From G963678445 sp963678445 (GTDB taxonomy: Bacteria; Hydrogenedentota; Hydrogenedentia; Hydrogenedentales; G963678445): 64,000 nt of DNA. Position 1 is the stretch's first letter; every line of letters begins with the position of its first letter. Shown here piece by piece: positions 16,412-25,126 of the stretch. Made by a program: the position numbers and the translations under genes. Under the pieces are notes generated by a model. It searched no databases. It was not told the DNA's origin and saw nothing but the letters and a program-made list of their open reading frames with translations. The stretch is from the NCBI GenBank assembly GCA_963678445.1, contig OY782877.1:620001-684000 (forward strand). Direction: 5' to 3'.

Positions 16412-18556
16412 TCATTCCCCCGTTGAAAACTCCAAAGCACACAAAGCGACATCACTCAACGGCGTGCCCGGCGCAGGTTGCTGCGCTACCACACGCCCTG
16501 CCCCCTGCGTATCCCACGCAATCCCCAACGCCCACAACTTCTCCCGAGCCTCTCGCTTCGTCATCCCCCTGAAATCCGGCAGCCCAAAAACCCCAGGGTT
16601 ATCATCCGTCGGCCTTGCTACAAGTTCCAAACCGTCCACCGGCTCCAGCAACGCCAACAACGACGTATCCATTTCCGCCGCCGCCACCCGCGGCGCCACC
16701 GTATCCGCATCCGCCACCGCCTGCTCCGAGGCAGACGAAAAAACCTCTTCCACCAGCTCCTCTTTCTCCGTTGCCTCCTCCGCCACCACCACCGGGTCCT
16801 CCGGCACATTCAACCGCACCAACGCCTCGCGCACCACCTCCTTAAACACCGGGCCACACACATGGCCCCCATAGTGCAAACGAATCATCGGTTCCTGTAC
16901 CACAATCACCGCCACCAATTTCGGTGACACTACCGGCGCAAAACCCGCAAATACCGTGGTATATCGATCCGCATCATAGCCCCTGCCATCCTTACGCGCC
17001 ATCTGCGCCGTCCCCGTCTTCCCCCCCACCCGATACTCCTCGATACTCGCCTGCTTACCCGTACCATGCATCACCACCTGATGACATAAATCCTGCATCT
17101 GCTGCGCTGTCGCTTCCGACAATACCCGCTGCTGCGACACAGGCAAATGCCGATACGAAACAAAGCCGTCCTGATCCTGCGCACGGTCAACAAAATACGG
17201 TTCTACCTCATACCCCCCATTGGCGATAATGGCATACGCTTTCGCCAACTGCGGTATCGTTACTGCAATTTCCTGCCCGATCGGTAGCGCCCCCATCGAC
17301 AACCCCGACCAATCTTTCTGCTGACGAAAAATACCCCGACTCTCAAACTGAAAATCCCGGCTCGTCACCTCGCCAAAACCAAAACGCCGTATCCACGCCT
17401 CCAGCCGATCCGGTCCCAACATCGCCGCCACCTTGACCATTGCAATATTACTCGACTCCGCAAAACACTCCGAAAACGGAATCACCCCACACTTATGTAC
17501 ATCCTTAATCGTATGCCCGTATGGATTAAACCGCCCATTCTCACAATCAATCAACGTATCCACCGTCACCAGCCCATGCTCCAACGCCGCCGACGCCGTC
17601 ACAATTTTAAAAGCCGATCCCGGCTCAAAAACATCCAAAAGCGCCCTGTTCTTACGCAACTCCGCCGGATACGTATCATACTGATTCGGGTCAAACGCAG
17701 GCCGACTCGCCAAGGCCAGAATTGCCCCCGTATGCGCATCCATCACCATCCCCATCGCCCGCGGCGCATTACACTCCTCCATACGTCGATCCAACGCCTG
17801 CTCCAACGTATGCTGCACATCCATATCCAACGTCAGATACACATCCTCCCCCCCCTCCGGCTCCGCATAGTCCAACGTCAACGATTCCAACAGCTTGCGA
17901 CTACCATCCTTACGCGCCATACGCCACCCCGGCACGCTGTGCAAATGCGTATTAAACGTGTTCTCCACCCCCTCCGAAGCTTCCCCCGCACGATTTACAA
18001 AGCCCAACAGATGCGACGCCGTATCCCCCTGTGGATAAAAACGCACCGCCTCCTCCTGCACCGCCAACGCCCCACCACTCTGCGCCGTCAACGCACGCAA
18101 TTCCGATTCCGGCACCTCCGACACCCAACGTTTCACCCACATAAATTTCAGCAGATTTCCCGCAGCATTACGCTTCGTCAGACGCGCCAACACCTCCTCC
18201 CTGGGCATCCCCAGTTTCACCGCGCATACCTGCGCCAAGCCTTCTGGATCACGCACCTTGCGCGGGTCTACCCAAACCGACGGCGCCTTACGGTCCGTCG
18301 CCAGCAACAGCCCCCGACAATCACGGATCGCCCCCCGTGGCTGATTTAACTGGATTTGCCCAATGTGATGACGCTCCTCCTCCGTCAATTCCAGACTCGG
18401 ATTCAGATGCAATACCCCCAAACGCCCCCCAATAGCCGTAAAAAGCAAAAAAAAACCCACCATCACCACCACAGCCCGACGTCGTTGCACAGCATTCGGC
18501 GCTTCCCCAAACCGTTTTATGCTCTTTTTTGCTGTGCCTCGTCTACGCCGCACCAT
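16412..18556 (-). CDS. ftsI: division transpeptidase (FtsI/PBP class B) with PASTA domain
   Basis: Cross-links septal peptidoglycan and is the expected partner of FtsW. The 714-residue protein has a basic N-terminus, one membrane anchor (about 28-48), a PBP dimerisation domain and a transpeptidase domain with SAFK (Ser314 nucleophile), SSN (368-370) and KTG (513-515). An acidic linker of about 80 residues (EEATEKEELVEEV onward) is followed by one PASTA domain (about 648-712, GLPDFRGMTKREAREKLWALGI). PASTA on this PBP is more usual in Gram-positives (SpoVD/PBP2x) but also occurs in other phyla. Placed directly before murE, as in most dcw clusters. Confidence 0.93.
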   Translation of the reverse strand: MVRRRRGTAKKSIKRFGEAPNAVQRRRAVVVMVGFFLLFTAIGGRLGVLHLNPSLELTEEERHHIGQIQLNQPRGAIRDCRGLLLATDRKAPSVWVDPRKVRDPEGLAQVCAVKLGMPREEVLARLTKRNAAGNLLKFMWVKRWVSEVPESELRALTAQSGGALAVQEEAVRFYPQGDTASHLLGFVNRAGEASEGVENTFNTHLHSVPGWRMARKDGSRKLLESLTLDYAEPEGGEDVYLTLDMDVQHTLEQALDRRMEECNAPRAMGMVMDAHTGAILALASRPAFDPNQYDTYPAELRKNRALLDVFEPGSAFKIVTASAALEHGLVTVDTLIDCENGRFNPYGHTIKDVHKCGVIPFSECFAESSNIAMVKVAAMLGPDRLEAWIRRFGFGEVTSRDFQFESRGIFRQQKDWSGLSMGALPIGQEIAVTIPQLAKAYAIIANGGYEVEPYFVDRAQDQDGFVSYRHLPVSQQRVLSEATAQQMQDLCHQVVMHGTGKQASIEEYRVGGKTGTAQMARKDGRGYDADRYTTVFAGFAPVVSPKLVAVIVVQEPMIRLHYGGHVCGPVFKEVVREALVRLNVPEDPVVVAEEATEKEELVEEVFSSASEQAVADADTVAPRVAAAEMDTSLLALLEPVDGLELVARPTDDNPGVFGLPDFRGMTKREAREKLWALGIAWDTQGAGRVVAQQPAPGTPLSDVALCALEFSTGE

Positions 18557-18615
18557 TACACCATTCCCACCTTATCTCAACCGTTTTTAACCAATCCCTG
18601 CGCAATCCCCCACAA

Positions 18616-19182
18616 TCACAACCGATCCAACAAATTCGCCAACGATTCATCCAGCGACAATTTTTGAAAAATACCTTCCTTTGCTTCCCCCTCCGCTGCG
18701 CCCTCCGCCTCACTCCCCGACTCCTCCGCCACACGCAGCCCATCCTTCTTAGCCTGCGCCCATACCGCCAACCCGTGAAGACGGGCCAAAAACGCATCTG
18801 CACGCCCCGCTCCCTTCGCCCCCTTCTCCATTCCCTCTTCCTCCCACTCCACCTCCTCCCGCGCATACACCAACGCCGCTTCCTTTACTTGCAACACCAC
18901 CACCTGACTTGGATCAGGGGTCTTCAACGCCAAAGCCTGCGCCTTACCCACCAACCGATCCTGCTTTTCCAGACGCGACTCCTGCACCCGCAACTCCGAC
19001 ATCGTATTGCGCAATTCACGCAGACGCACATTCAACTGCCCCAACCGATAATCATCCGCACGCATCTGCGTATTCAGCCACGTATCAACAAATAGCGCCG
19101 AAAAAACCATTGCCAGAACGGGCGTCCATTTCAACCAGCCATACAGCGCCTCACGCTGTTTCTGTCGATCTACACGCACCAT
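18616..19182 (-). CDS. FtsL-like bitopic cell-division protein
   Basis: A 188-residue protein with one membrane helix near the N-terminus (WTPVLAMVFSALFVDTW) followed by a heptad-like helix (LRELRNTMSELRVQESRLEKQ), the layout of FtsL, and it occupies the ftsL position between rsmH and ftsI. The C-terminal 90 residues are acidic and low-complexity (EEVEWEEEGMEKGAKG, GSEAEGAAEGEAKEG), which makes it longer than typical FtsL (about 100-120). ATG at 19182 has GGGAAGGG upstream; a longer frame would run into rsmH. FtsL diverges strongly in sequence, so identification rests on topology and position. Confidence 0.7.
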   Translation of the reverse strand: MVRVDRQKQREALYGWLKWTPVLAMVFSALFVDTWLNTQMRADDYRLGQLNVRLRELRNTMSELRVQESRLEKQDRLVGKAQALALKTPDPSQVVVLQVKEAALVYAREEVEWEEEGMEKGAKGAGRADAFLARLHGLAVWAQAKKDGLRVAEESGSEAEGAAEGEAKEGIFQKLSLDESLANLLDRL

Positions 19183-19201
19183 AACAAACCCTTCCCGGAA
19201 A

Positions 19202-20140
19202 TTATCCGGCCAAACGCTCCGCAGCACGCAACTTCGCACTCTTTGCACGAGAATTCGCCACCACCTCCGCTGCATCCGGTAAAACCGGCTTTTTGGTCAA
19301 TAGCTTTAACACAGGCTTCACTACAGACTTGACGCGTCCATCAGGATACAATTCGCGCTGCGGACGCGACGCGGCGCGTAACACGGATTTTACAACGCGA
19401 TCTTCTCCCGAATGGAACGCTATAACCACCAGACGCCCCCCGGGTTTCAAGACCGAAATCGCCGACTCCACCCCCCGCTCCAACCAACGCAACTCCTCAT
19501 TCACCGCAATCCGCACCGCCTGAAACACGGTGCGCACCTCATCGGGCGTCTCGCGCACAAAATTCAACCCTTCACACACCGCCGCCACCAAATCTTCGGT
19601 AGATTCCAAACGGTGATCCGCGCTACGCCGCACCATTGCCTTCGCTATGCGTCCTGCGGGTCCGACATCGCCATACCGACGCAACAAGTCGGCCACCTCC
19701 TCCACAGAAAGTCCGCGTAAATACTCCCGCGCCGATACGCCATTCGACGTATCCATACGCATATCCAGCGGCCCTGTCTCCTGAAAAGAAAACCCACGTT
19801 CGGGATCATCCAACTGCATACTCGAACAGCCCGCATCAATCAAGACACCATCCACCTCCGACACCCCCAGCTCCTGCAAAACCGTGTCCAACTGACCATA
19901 ATTCGCGCAATGAACCTGCGCACATGGAAATGCAGCCAAACGCTTTGAAGCACGCGCCACCGCAGACACATCCCGATCCAAGGCAATCAATCGCCCTGTA
20001 TCCAATTGTTCCGCAATCAACGAGGAATGCCCCCCCGCACCCGCAGTACAATCTACATACGTGCCCTCAGGGCGTATAGCCAGCCATGAGAGTGCAGGCA
20101 CAGCCATAACCGGTATATGCGTCCACGAATCACCCGCCAT
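19202..20140 (-). CDS. rsmH: 16S rRNA m4C1402 methyltransferase RsmH
   Basis: Methylates N4 of C1402 in 16S rRNA using SAM. The 312-residue protein has the opening HIPVMAVPALSWLAI, the SAM loop VDCTAGAGGHSSLI, LIDAGCSSMQLDDPERGFSF and, near the C-terminus, GGRLVVIAFHSGEDRVVK, all characteristic of RsmH (MraW). ATG at 20140 follows GGTGGAG; the upstream TTG is unlikely. Standard dcw neighbour of mraZ, here separated from it by the STAS gene. Confidence 0.95.
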   Translation of the reverse strand: MAGDSWTHIPVMAVPALSWLAIRPEGTYVDCTAGAGGHSSLIAEQLDTGRLIALDRDVSAVARASKRLAAFPCAQVHCANYGQLDTVLQELGVSEVDGVLIDAGCSSMQLDDPERGFSFQETGPLDMRMDTSNGVSAREYLRGLSVEEVADLLRRYGDVGPAGRIAKAMVRRSADHRLESTEDLVAAVCEGLNFVRETPDEVRTVFQAVRIAVNEELRWLERGVESAISVLKPGGRLVVIAFHSGEDRVVKSVLRAASRPQRELYPDGRVKSVVKPVLKLLTKKPVLPDAAEVVANSRAKSAKLRAAERLAG

Positions 20141-20190
20141 AAATACACGCTCCACCTGCAAGAATCACCAAAAACAACAAAAACTCGCCT

Positions 20191-20535
20191 TTACGCTGCC
20201 TCGCGATAGGCCTGAATCGCCAAGGATTCCGTCTCAAACGTTTCAAAAACCTTCTTCACACCCACCATGCGGAACAAACGCTCCGTATACAGATTCACGC
20301 CCACCAGCTTCATGTCCCCATTATAGGCACGAAGCTGACGCAGGCGTTCCACCAGCACTCCAACGCCCATGTAACTTACAAAATTCACCTGCGACAGATT
20401 CACTACGACATGACAACGGTTGTCTTCGATGCATTCCATCAAGCTCAACCGCAGCTCATTCATCCCGATTTCATCAATGTCGCCGGCCAACCGCAACACG
20501 GTCACCGCACCCGATTCCAAGCGTTCAATTTTCAT
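20191..20535 (-). CDS. STAS-domain protein (anti-sigma factor antagonist-like)
   Basis: A 114-residue single STAS domain: LAGDIDEIGMNELRLSL at the N-terminus, VVVNLSQVNFVSYMGVGVLVERL in the middle, and a C-terminal helix pair. Ser54 in SYMGVGVL occupies the position phosphorylated in SpoIIAA/RsbV-type antagonists (usually SSGLG), so partner-switch control is possible, though no anti-sigma kinase or phosphatase is nearby. ATG at 20535 overlaps the mraZ stop by 11 bp. Such a gene is not a standard dcw member; it may link cell-wall gene expression or division to a stress or sigma pathway, which is inference. Confidence 0.85.
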   Translation of the reverse strand: MKIERLESGAVTVLRLAGDIDEIGMNELRLSLMECIEDNRCHVVVNLSQVNFVSYMGVGVLVERLRQLRAYNGDMKLVGVNLYTERLFRMVGVKKVFETFETESLAIQAYREAA

Positions 20536-21007
20536 AACCCTGCACAGCTCCCTGATTTTCGGCTGCAGAGGTTGCGCCAAACAGCTCTGCCGCCATCGCC
20601 TTATACTGTTCCGCCTGGCGCATCTGGAAAGCACGCCAGCCTTCTTTGCTCCACAACTCAAGGTGATCCTCCACCCCAAGCAACACAGCATCTTTTTCAA
20701 TACCCGCATACTCGCGCAATGGCGCTGGCACTGCCAGACGCCCCTGCTTGTCGCGCTTTACTTTCGCCACACTCCCCAAGAATAACCGGCGAAAGTCAAG
20801 CATACGCGGATCTAAAGAGGCAAAACCGCTGTTCTTTTCCAGCAACGCGTTCCAGCGCTCTTTATGAAATAAAAAGATCGCGCCATCAAAACCACGCGTC
20901 ATAAACCATACATCATGGTCGTGCACTTCCATAATATTACGGAATTGCACGGGCACCATTATCCGGCCCTTATCATCGAGCGCCGTATGTGCTTCGCCAT
21001 AGTACAT
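20525..21007 (-). CDS. mraZ: transcriptional regulator MraZ
   Basis: First gene and autoregulator of the dcw operon. The 160-residue protein has the two SpoVT-AbrB-type repeats of MraZ: ALDDKGRIMVPVQFR near the start and KRDKQGRLAVPAPLREYAG in the second half, each with the DxxGR signature. It binds direct repeats with a GTGGG/GTGGT core; four such repeats lie directly upstream of its start and overlap the promoter. Confidence 0.95.
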   Translation of the reverse strand: MYYGEAHTALDDKGRIMVPVQFRNIMEVHDHDVWFMTRGFDGAIFLFHKERWNALLEKNSGFASLDPRMLDFRRLFLGSVAKVKRDKQGRLAVPAPLREYAGIEKDAVLLGVEDHLELWSKEGWRAFQMRQAEQYKAMAAELFGATSAAENQGAVQGYEN

Positions 21008-21016
21008 GTATGATTT

Positions 21017-21053
21017 CCCACGGTTCTACCACTAGTTACCACTAATCTACCAC
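21017..21053 (-). promoter_or_regulatory. MraZ-box operator, four direct repeats
   Basis: On the minus strand the pentamers GTGGT, GTGGT, GTGGT and GTGGG occur at 21049-21053, 21038-21042, 21028-21032 and 21017-21021, one helical turn apart (11, 10 and 11 bp). Repeats of about 10-bp period next to mraZ are the known MraZ target. They overlap the -10 box and the leader, so binding should repress. Confidence 0.85.
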
Positions 21054-21072
21054 TAACTTACCCCGCTGTCAA
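21044..21072 (-). promoter_or_regulatory. dcw operon promoter (sigma70)
   Basis: On the minus strand TTGACA (21067-21072) is a perfect -35 and TAGATT (21044-21049) a fair -10, with a 17-bp spacer. The -10 overlaps the first MraZ repeat, and the leader to mraZ is about 30 nt. Confidence 0.8.
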
Positions 21073-21575
21073 CCCTTTTAGGTCAAATTTTTTTGCCTTT
21101 TTCTCTAGTATTTTCAACGAGTTAGGGCATAAAACACTATATGTTGTACATCTAAACATCAAACACAAAACAACACCCCATATATAGCTTTCTCAAGATT
21201 TTTTCAAGAAAAACCAGAAAATGGTGCGCGTTATAAACACACTTTCCGGAACAGCCCCTGTGAGATAGAGAAAAAGCCTATGGAAGGGTCACGTAATGTA
21301 TAGCTCACTTGAAAGTATTAAAAGACGCTTCTATTCGCGGCTGTGTTTTTTGGGGATATGACGGTGTACTCATTCCCCGGATCCGCCTCCAGTGAGCTCA
21401 CCTGTCAACCTGCAGAGCTGGTTTGGGAACTTTTCGTGCATTTTGGTGTTTACGTTCCTAAAGTGGCCCAGCCACTACACACAAGAGCTTATGGTCCTTA
21501 CACCGACCCTGAAAGCAGAAAAAACTCGGTTTTTATGACAACTTTTCAGAGCCAAGACACTAAAAGCGGATTGCT
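21073..21575. other. gene-free interval between dcw and RND operons
   Basis: An AT-rich divergent region. It contains family A copy A4 and no convincing gene; a 78-codon frame at 21343-21579 mostly lies in the repeat and has no recognisable features. Confidence 0.5.
21462..21570 (+). repeat. family A repeat, copy A4
   Basis: Hairpin 1 is AGTGGC (21462-21467), loop CCA, GCCACT (21471-21476). Hairpin 2 is short: GGTC (21493-21496) with GACC (21505-21508). The tail GGTTTTTATGACA, CTTTTCAG and GACACTAAAAG matches the family closely. The repeat ends just before the tetR promoter. Confidence 0.75.
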
Positions 21576-21605
21576 TTGACACAGGGGAGAATAAAAACAT
21601 ATAAT
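21576..21605 (+). promoter_or_regulatory. promoter of the tetR-RND operon
   Basis: TTGACA (21576-21581) and TATAAT (21600-21605), both perfect, with an 18-bp spacer. Confidence 0.8.
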
Positions 21606-21624
21606 TTAAATTGGTAATTCAAAT
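21604..21624. promoter_or_regulatory. candidate TetR-family operator
   Basis: An imperfect 21-bp palindrome, ATTTAAATT-ggt-AATTCAAAT, with 9-bp arms and one mismatched pair. It starts inside the -10 box and covers the expected start of transcription, a typical place for a TetR-type repressor site. Confidence 0.65.
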
Positions 21625-21649
21625 ATATATTTTAATTAAGGGCAAAGCC

Positions 21650-22309
21650 GTGCGAAAAGATAGCGAAGAAACATATCGGAAAATCCTGGAGGCTGCTTTC
21701 TTTGAATTCGGGGCAAATGGCTACCATAAAGCAACCCATGCCGCTATCTGCGCACGCGCCCATGCCAATATTGCCGCCATCAACTATCATTTCGGTTCAA
21801 AAAAAACGCTCTACCGCACGGTTTGGCAGTATGCGTATTCGAAGACCCGAACGCTGTATCCGCTGGATGGCGGGGTAAAGGCGGATGCCCCCCCGGAAAA
21901 ACGCCTTGAGGCGCTGATTCGCGCTTTGATCTACCGACGGACCGACAAACAACTAAAATCTTTCTACAATCTGCAAATGCGTGAGATGTTTAGTCCCACG
22001 GGCATTGTGAATGATTTGATCGGGCGTGAAATCCGAAAGCTTCAGCAAACTACGCAGGAAATTGCACAGGAAATATTAGGCCCTAAGGCGACCCGGGAAG
22101 ATATCGCTTTATCGGAGTTAACCACGGTTGCACCAATATTGTTCGCAACGCCCTCTGGCGAAGGGCTGAAACGTGTCAAACCTGATATTCCTCCCCCTCC
22201 CTGGCTTTTTGCAATGGAAGCACCTGAGCAGCTGTTTGAACATATCACGCATTTTGTACTGGGGGGCTTGCAAGTAACCCGTCAGAGAATTGAGGAACGT
22301 AATACATGA
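21650..22309 (+). CDS. TetR-family repressor of the RND operon
   Basis: A 219-residue DNA-binding repressor. The N-terminal helix-turn-helix is complete (EETYRKILEAAFFEFGANGYHKATHAAI, then ANIAAINYHFGSKKTLYRTVW). The C-terminal ligand domain resembles the CecR/DUF1956 group, with ALIYRRTDKQLKSFYNLQMREM. GTG at 21650 is preferred to an upstream TTG because AAGGG lies at correct spacing and the HTH then begins normally. It overlaps the next gene by 4 bp (ATGA). It probably represses its own operon through the palindrome at 21604-21624; the inducer is unknown. Confidence 0.88.
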   Translation: MRKDSEETYRKILEAAFFEFGANGYHKATHAAICARAHANIAAINYHFGSKKTLYRTVWQYAYSKTRTLYPLDGGVKADAPPEKRLEALIRALIYRRTDKQLKSFYNLQMREMFSPTGIVNDLIGREIRKLQQTTQEIAQEILGPKATREDIALSELTTVAPILFATPSGEGLKRVKPDIPPPPWLFAMEAPEQLFEHITHFVLGGLQVTRQRIEERNT

Positions 22310-23865
22310 AAACGATACGATATACGTCCGGGTATCTGGCCATTCTTTTTGTGGCGAGTGCAACATGCCTGTCGTGCAAAACCTTTACCCCGCCTGAGCG
22401 TGGTAAAGATGTCTTGGGGTTGCCTGATTCGTTTACGTTGTATGAACCCGCGGCCCCAGCTCCGGATCGTTGGTGGGAAACGATGGCTTCGGAGGAACTT
22501 AATACGCTGATCGATACGGCGCTGAGTGACAATTTCACGCTTGCGCAGGCGGTTGCCCGGATTCGTCAGGCAAGTGCCCTGGCAAAGCAGTCCCGAGCAT
22601 CGTTATGGCCACAGCTTAATTTTTCTGCGGATGCATCGGTCACACGAAGCCGTACCGATACCGGGGTCTCCCCTGACCGATTGAGCATCGCCAACCAAAA
22701 ACTGAATGCATTGAGCCAGTTGTTGGATGGAACCGGTGTTACTTCTGTCCAAAGTGCGCAATCGAAGCTAAATGCTACGAAAACATTGCTGGAAGGGCCG
22801 GTCTCTTCGGTGAGTTATAACACGACGGAATCGTATCAGCCGGGGCTGACGGTAAGTTATGAGGCGGATATCTGGGGGCGCTTGCGCGCCTCGGAACAGT
22901 CGGCTTTGTTGGAGCTTGAGGCGAGCTGTGAGGAGGCGCAGATGGTGATGCAGTCGGTCGCCAGCGAGGTGGTCCTCACCTGGTTGGATGTTTTGCTCTA
23001 TGAACAGACGCTGGATATCCTGCAGCGTCAGCTGGAAACGAATGAAATCAATCTTGAGCTAATCGAGTTGCGGTATCGCAAGGGCATCTCGAATGCATTG
23101 GACGTATACCAACAGAGACAGGCGGTTACCGCTACAAAATCCAACATTCCGCCTGTAAAGGCGCAGTGTCAAACCTTGCGTCATCAACTGGCAGTCTTGC
23201 TGGGTAAAACGCCACGCAGTCCTCTTGGGCTGAGCGAGTTCACCTTTCCCGACGCTGGGCTTCTACCGGAACAGGGCTTGCCAGCAGATCTATTGGCAAA
23301 GCGTCCGGATGTGCGCCAGGCAGGATTGCGGCTCAAGGCTGCCGACTGGAGCGTTTGTGCTGCGCGTTCAGATCGCCTTCCTTCGTTGACTTTGAGTGCG
23401 TCGGCAGCACTGAATGCGGATGATATCGACTTGCTGTTTGATAATTGGATGGCGCGACTAGCGGCGAGCGTCACCGGCCCGATTTTTGATGCGGGACGGC
23501 GCAAGGCGGAGGTGGAACGGACGCAGGCGGTCGTCGAGGAACGGCTGGCGGGGTATAAGAATACGGTGCTCACTGCGGTGCGGGAGGTGGAGGACGCGTT
23601 GGTGTTGGAAGCGCGGCAGAAGGAATACATTGATTCGCTTGAGACGCAATATGAAACGGCCCGAAAAACGCATCGGGAAGCTTTGCGTCGCTATCAGAAG
23701 GGCTTGACCGACTATTTGCCGGTACTTAGCGCGCTGACCAGTCAACAAACGCTGGAACGCTCTTTGGTAACCGCACGTCATGATTTACTTGCCTACCGTG
23801 TACAACTCTATCTTGCCTTGGGCGGTTCCTGGATGGAAGCCAAGCTGGAAGAAGTGAAAGGATAA
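22306..23865 (+). CDS. outer-membrane efflux channel, NodT/OprM-type lipoprotein
   Basis: The outer-membrane duct of a tripartite efflux pump. The 519-residue product has a signal peptide ending around ATCLSC (Cys21 or Cys24 as lipid site; the lipobox is not perfect) and two repeats of the OEP/TolC helical fold. The family marks include DRWWETMASEELNTLIDTALSDNFTL, a coiled region with AQAVARIRQASALAKQSRASLWPQL and, in the second half, LPADLLAKRPDVRQAGLRLKAA. Translationally coupled to tetR; followed 7 bp later by the adaptor gene. Confidence 0.9.
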   Translation: MKTIRYTSGYLAILFVASATCLSCKTFTPPERGKDVLGLPDSFTLYEPAAPAPDRWWETMASEELNTLIDTALSDNFTLAQAVARIRQASALAKQSRASLWPQLNFSADASVTRSRTDTGVSPDRLSIANQKLNALSQLLDGTGVTSVQSAQSKLNATKTLLEGPVSSVSYNTTESYQPGLTVSYEADIWGRLRASEQSALLELEASCEEAQMVMQSVASEVVLTWLDVLLYEQTLDILQRQLETNEINLELIELRYRKGISNALDVYQQRQAVTATKSNIPPVKAQCQTLRHQLAVLLGKTPRSPLGLSEFTFPDAGLLPEQGLPADLLAKRPDVRQAGLRLKAADWSVCAARSDRLPSLTLSASAALNADDIDLLFDNWMARLAASVTGPIFDAGRRKAEVERTQAVVEERLAGYKNTVLTAVREVEDALVLEARQKEYIDSLETQYETARKTHREALRRYQKGLTDYLPVLSALTSQQTLERSLVTARHDLLAYRVQLYLALGGSWMEAKLEEVKG

Positions 23866-23872
23866 AAGAGAA

Positions 23873-25126
23873 ATGAGTCCGAAGAAAACTATCCTGCTTT
23901 CCCTGATACGCAGCTGCGTCATATTCGTCTTGTCGGTCGCTATATTGGGCGCAGGGGGGTATGGAGCCTTTTATTTCATGACCCATAAACCAACCATTCA
24001 GCGACGTCCCCCTGTGGAAACAGCCACGTTGGTGCGTACAAAACAAGTGGAAATCGCTCCCTATTCCGTTTCTATACATGCGCTGGGTACTGTCATTCCG
24101 GCTGTGGAAGTAACTTTGCAGCCGCGTGTCGGCGGGGAAGTCATCGACCTGCACCCAGCCTTCCTAGAAGGAGGGATCGTGAAAAAGGGAGAGGTGTTGG
24201 TGCGGCTTGATCCGGTCGATTATGAACTCGCCATCACCGAACAGGAAGCGCAGCTGGAAAATGCGCGGTACACCCTGAAGGCCGAGCTGGGGCAGCAGGC
24301 GGTAGCAGAACGCGAGTGGGAATTGCTTGATCTTAAACAGGATGCCTCGGAACTGGACCGTGAATTGGCGTTGCGCCAACCGCAGCTGCGTAATGCGCAG
24401 GCGGCATTGAAGGCGCAGGAGGCAAGGCTGAAACAGGCGAAGCTCGATCTGGAACGTACAACCATCAAAGCCCCGTGCAACGCCATTATCCAGGCGGCGC
24501 TGATGGACAAGGGCAATATTGCGAGCACGCAAACGACGTTGGCCACCATAGTGGGAACGGATACCTACTGGGTGCGGGTAAATGTGCCTATAACGGATTT
24601 GCAATGGCTCATCCTGCCCAACGCGTCCGACGAAAATGCTTCCGCCGTCGACATCACCACCACAAAGGGTGCGGCGCGTAAAGGCAAGGTTATTTCCGTC
24701 CTCAGCGATCTGGAAACCGAAGGCAGCATGGCGCGGCTGTTGGTTGAGGTGACCGATCCTTTATGCATTGCACAGGATAAAAAATGCACACCGCTGTTGC
24801 TGGGTGAATTTGTCCGTGCACGCATCCAGGGACGCGAAGTCGACAATGTCATCACCATCCCACGCACTGCCCTCCGAGAGGGCAATGAGGCCTGGGTAAT
24901 GACGCAGGACAAGAAGCTGCATATACAATCCGTCGAAGTCATCTGGACAAACGAAAATGTTGCGCTTTTGCGCGGCATGGATGAAGGCACCCACATTGTT
25001 GTCTCCGATCTTGCCGCACCAGTAGAGGGGATGGCACTGGAAAATGATATTGAAAAAGCTTCGATAAAGCGCTCCGACAGCAACGAGCCAACAGGGAGCG
25101 CCCCTGAAGAAGGAAGCCGTTCATGA
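23873..25126 (+). CDS. RND efflux periplasmic adaptor (membrane fusion protein)
   Basis: Bridges the inner-membrane pump and the outer-membrane channel. The 417-residue protein has an N-terminal membrane anchor (about 10-35), a first barrel/lipoyl half (ALGTVIPAVEVTLQPRVGGEVIDLHP, GEVLVRLDP), a long alpha-helical hairpin (QEAQLENARYTLKAEL to EARLKQAKLDLERT), the second lipoyl half (IKAPCNAIIQ) and the beta-barrel domain. The last 30 residues are hydrophilic. It overlaps the pump gene by 4 bp. Confidence 0.92.
   Translation: MSPKKTILLSLIRSCVIFVLSVAILGAGGYGAFYFMTHKPTIQRRPPVETATLVRTKQVEIAPYSVSIHALGTVIPAVEVTLQPRVGGEVIDLHPAFLEGGIVKKGEVLVRLDPVDYELAITEQEAQLENARYTLKAELGQQAVAEREWELLDLKQDASELDRELALRQPQLRNAQAALKAQEARLKQAKLDLERTTIKAPCNAIIQAALMDKGNIASTQTTLATIVGTDTYWVRVNVPITDLQWLILPNASDENASAVDITTTKGAARKGKVISVLSDLETEGSMARLLVEVTDPLCIAQDKKCTPLLLGEFVRARIQGREVDNVITIPRTALREGNEAWVMTQDKKLHIQSVEVIWTNENVALLRGMDEGTHIVVSDLAAPVEGMALENDIEKASIKRSDSNEPTGSAPEEGSRS

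Noticed and set aside
15647..16426. Plus-strand open frame of 259 codons opposite murE
   Set aside because: Low-complexity Arg/His-rich shadow of murE. The whole dcw cluster throws such shadows because of its codon bias.
21343..21579. 78-codon plus-strand frame upstream of tetR
   Set aside because: Mostly inside family A copy A4, with no ribosome site and no protein features.
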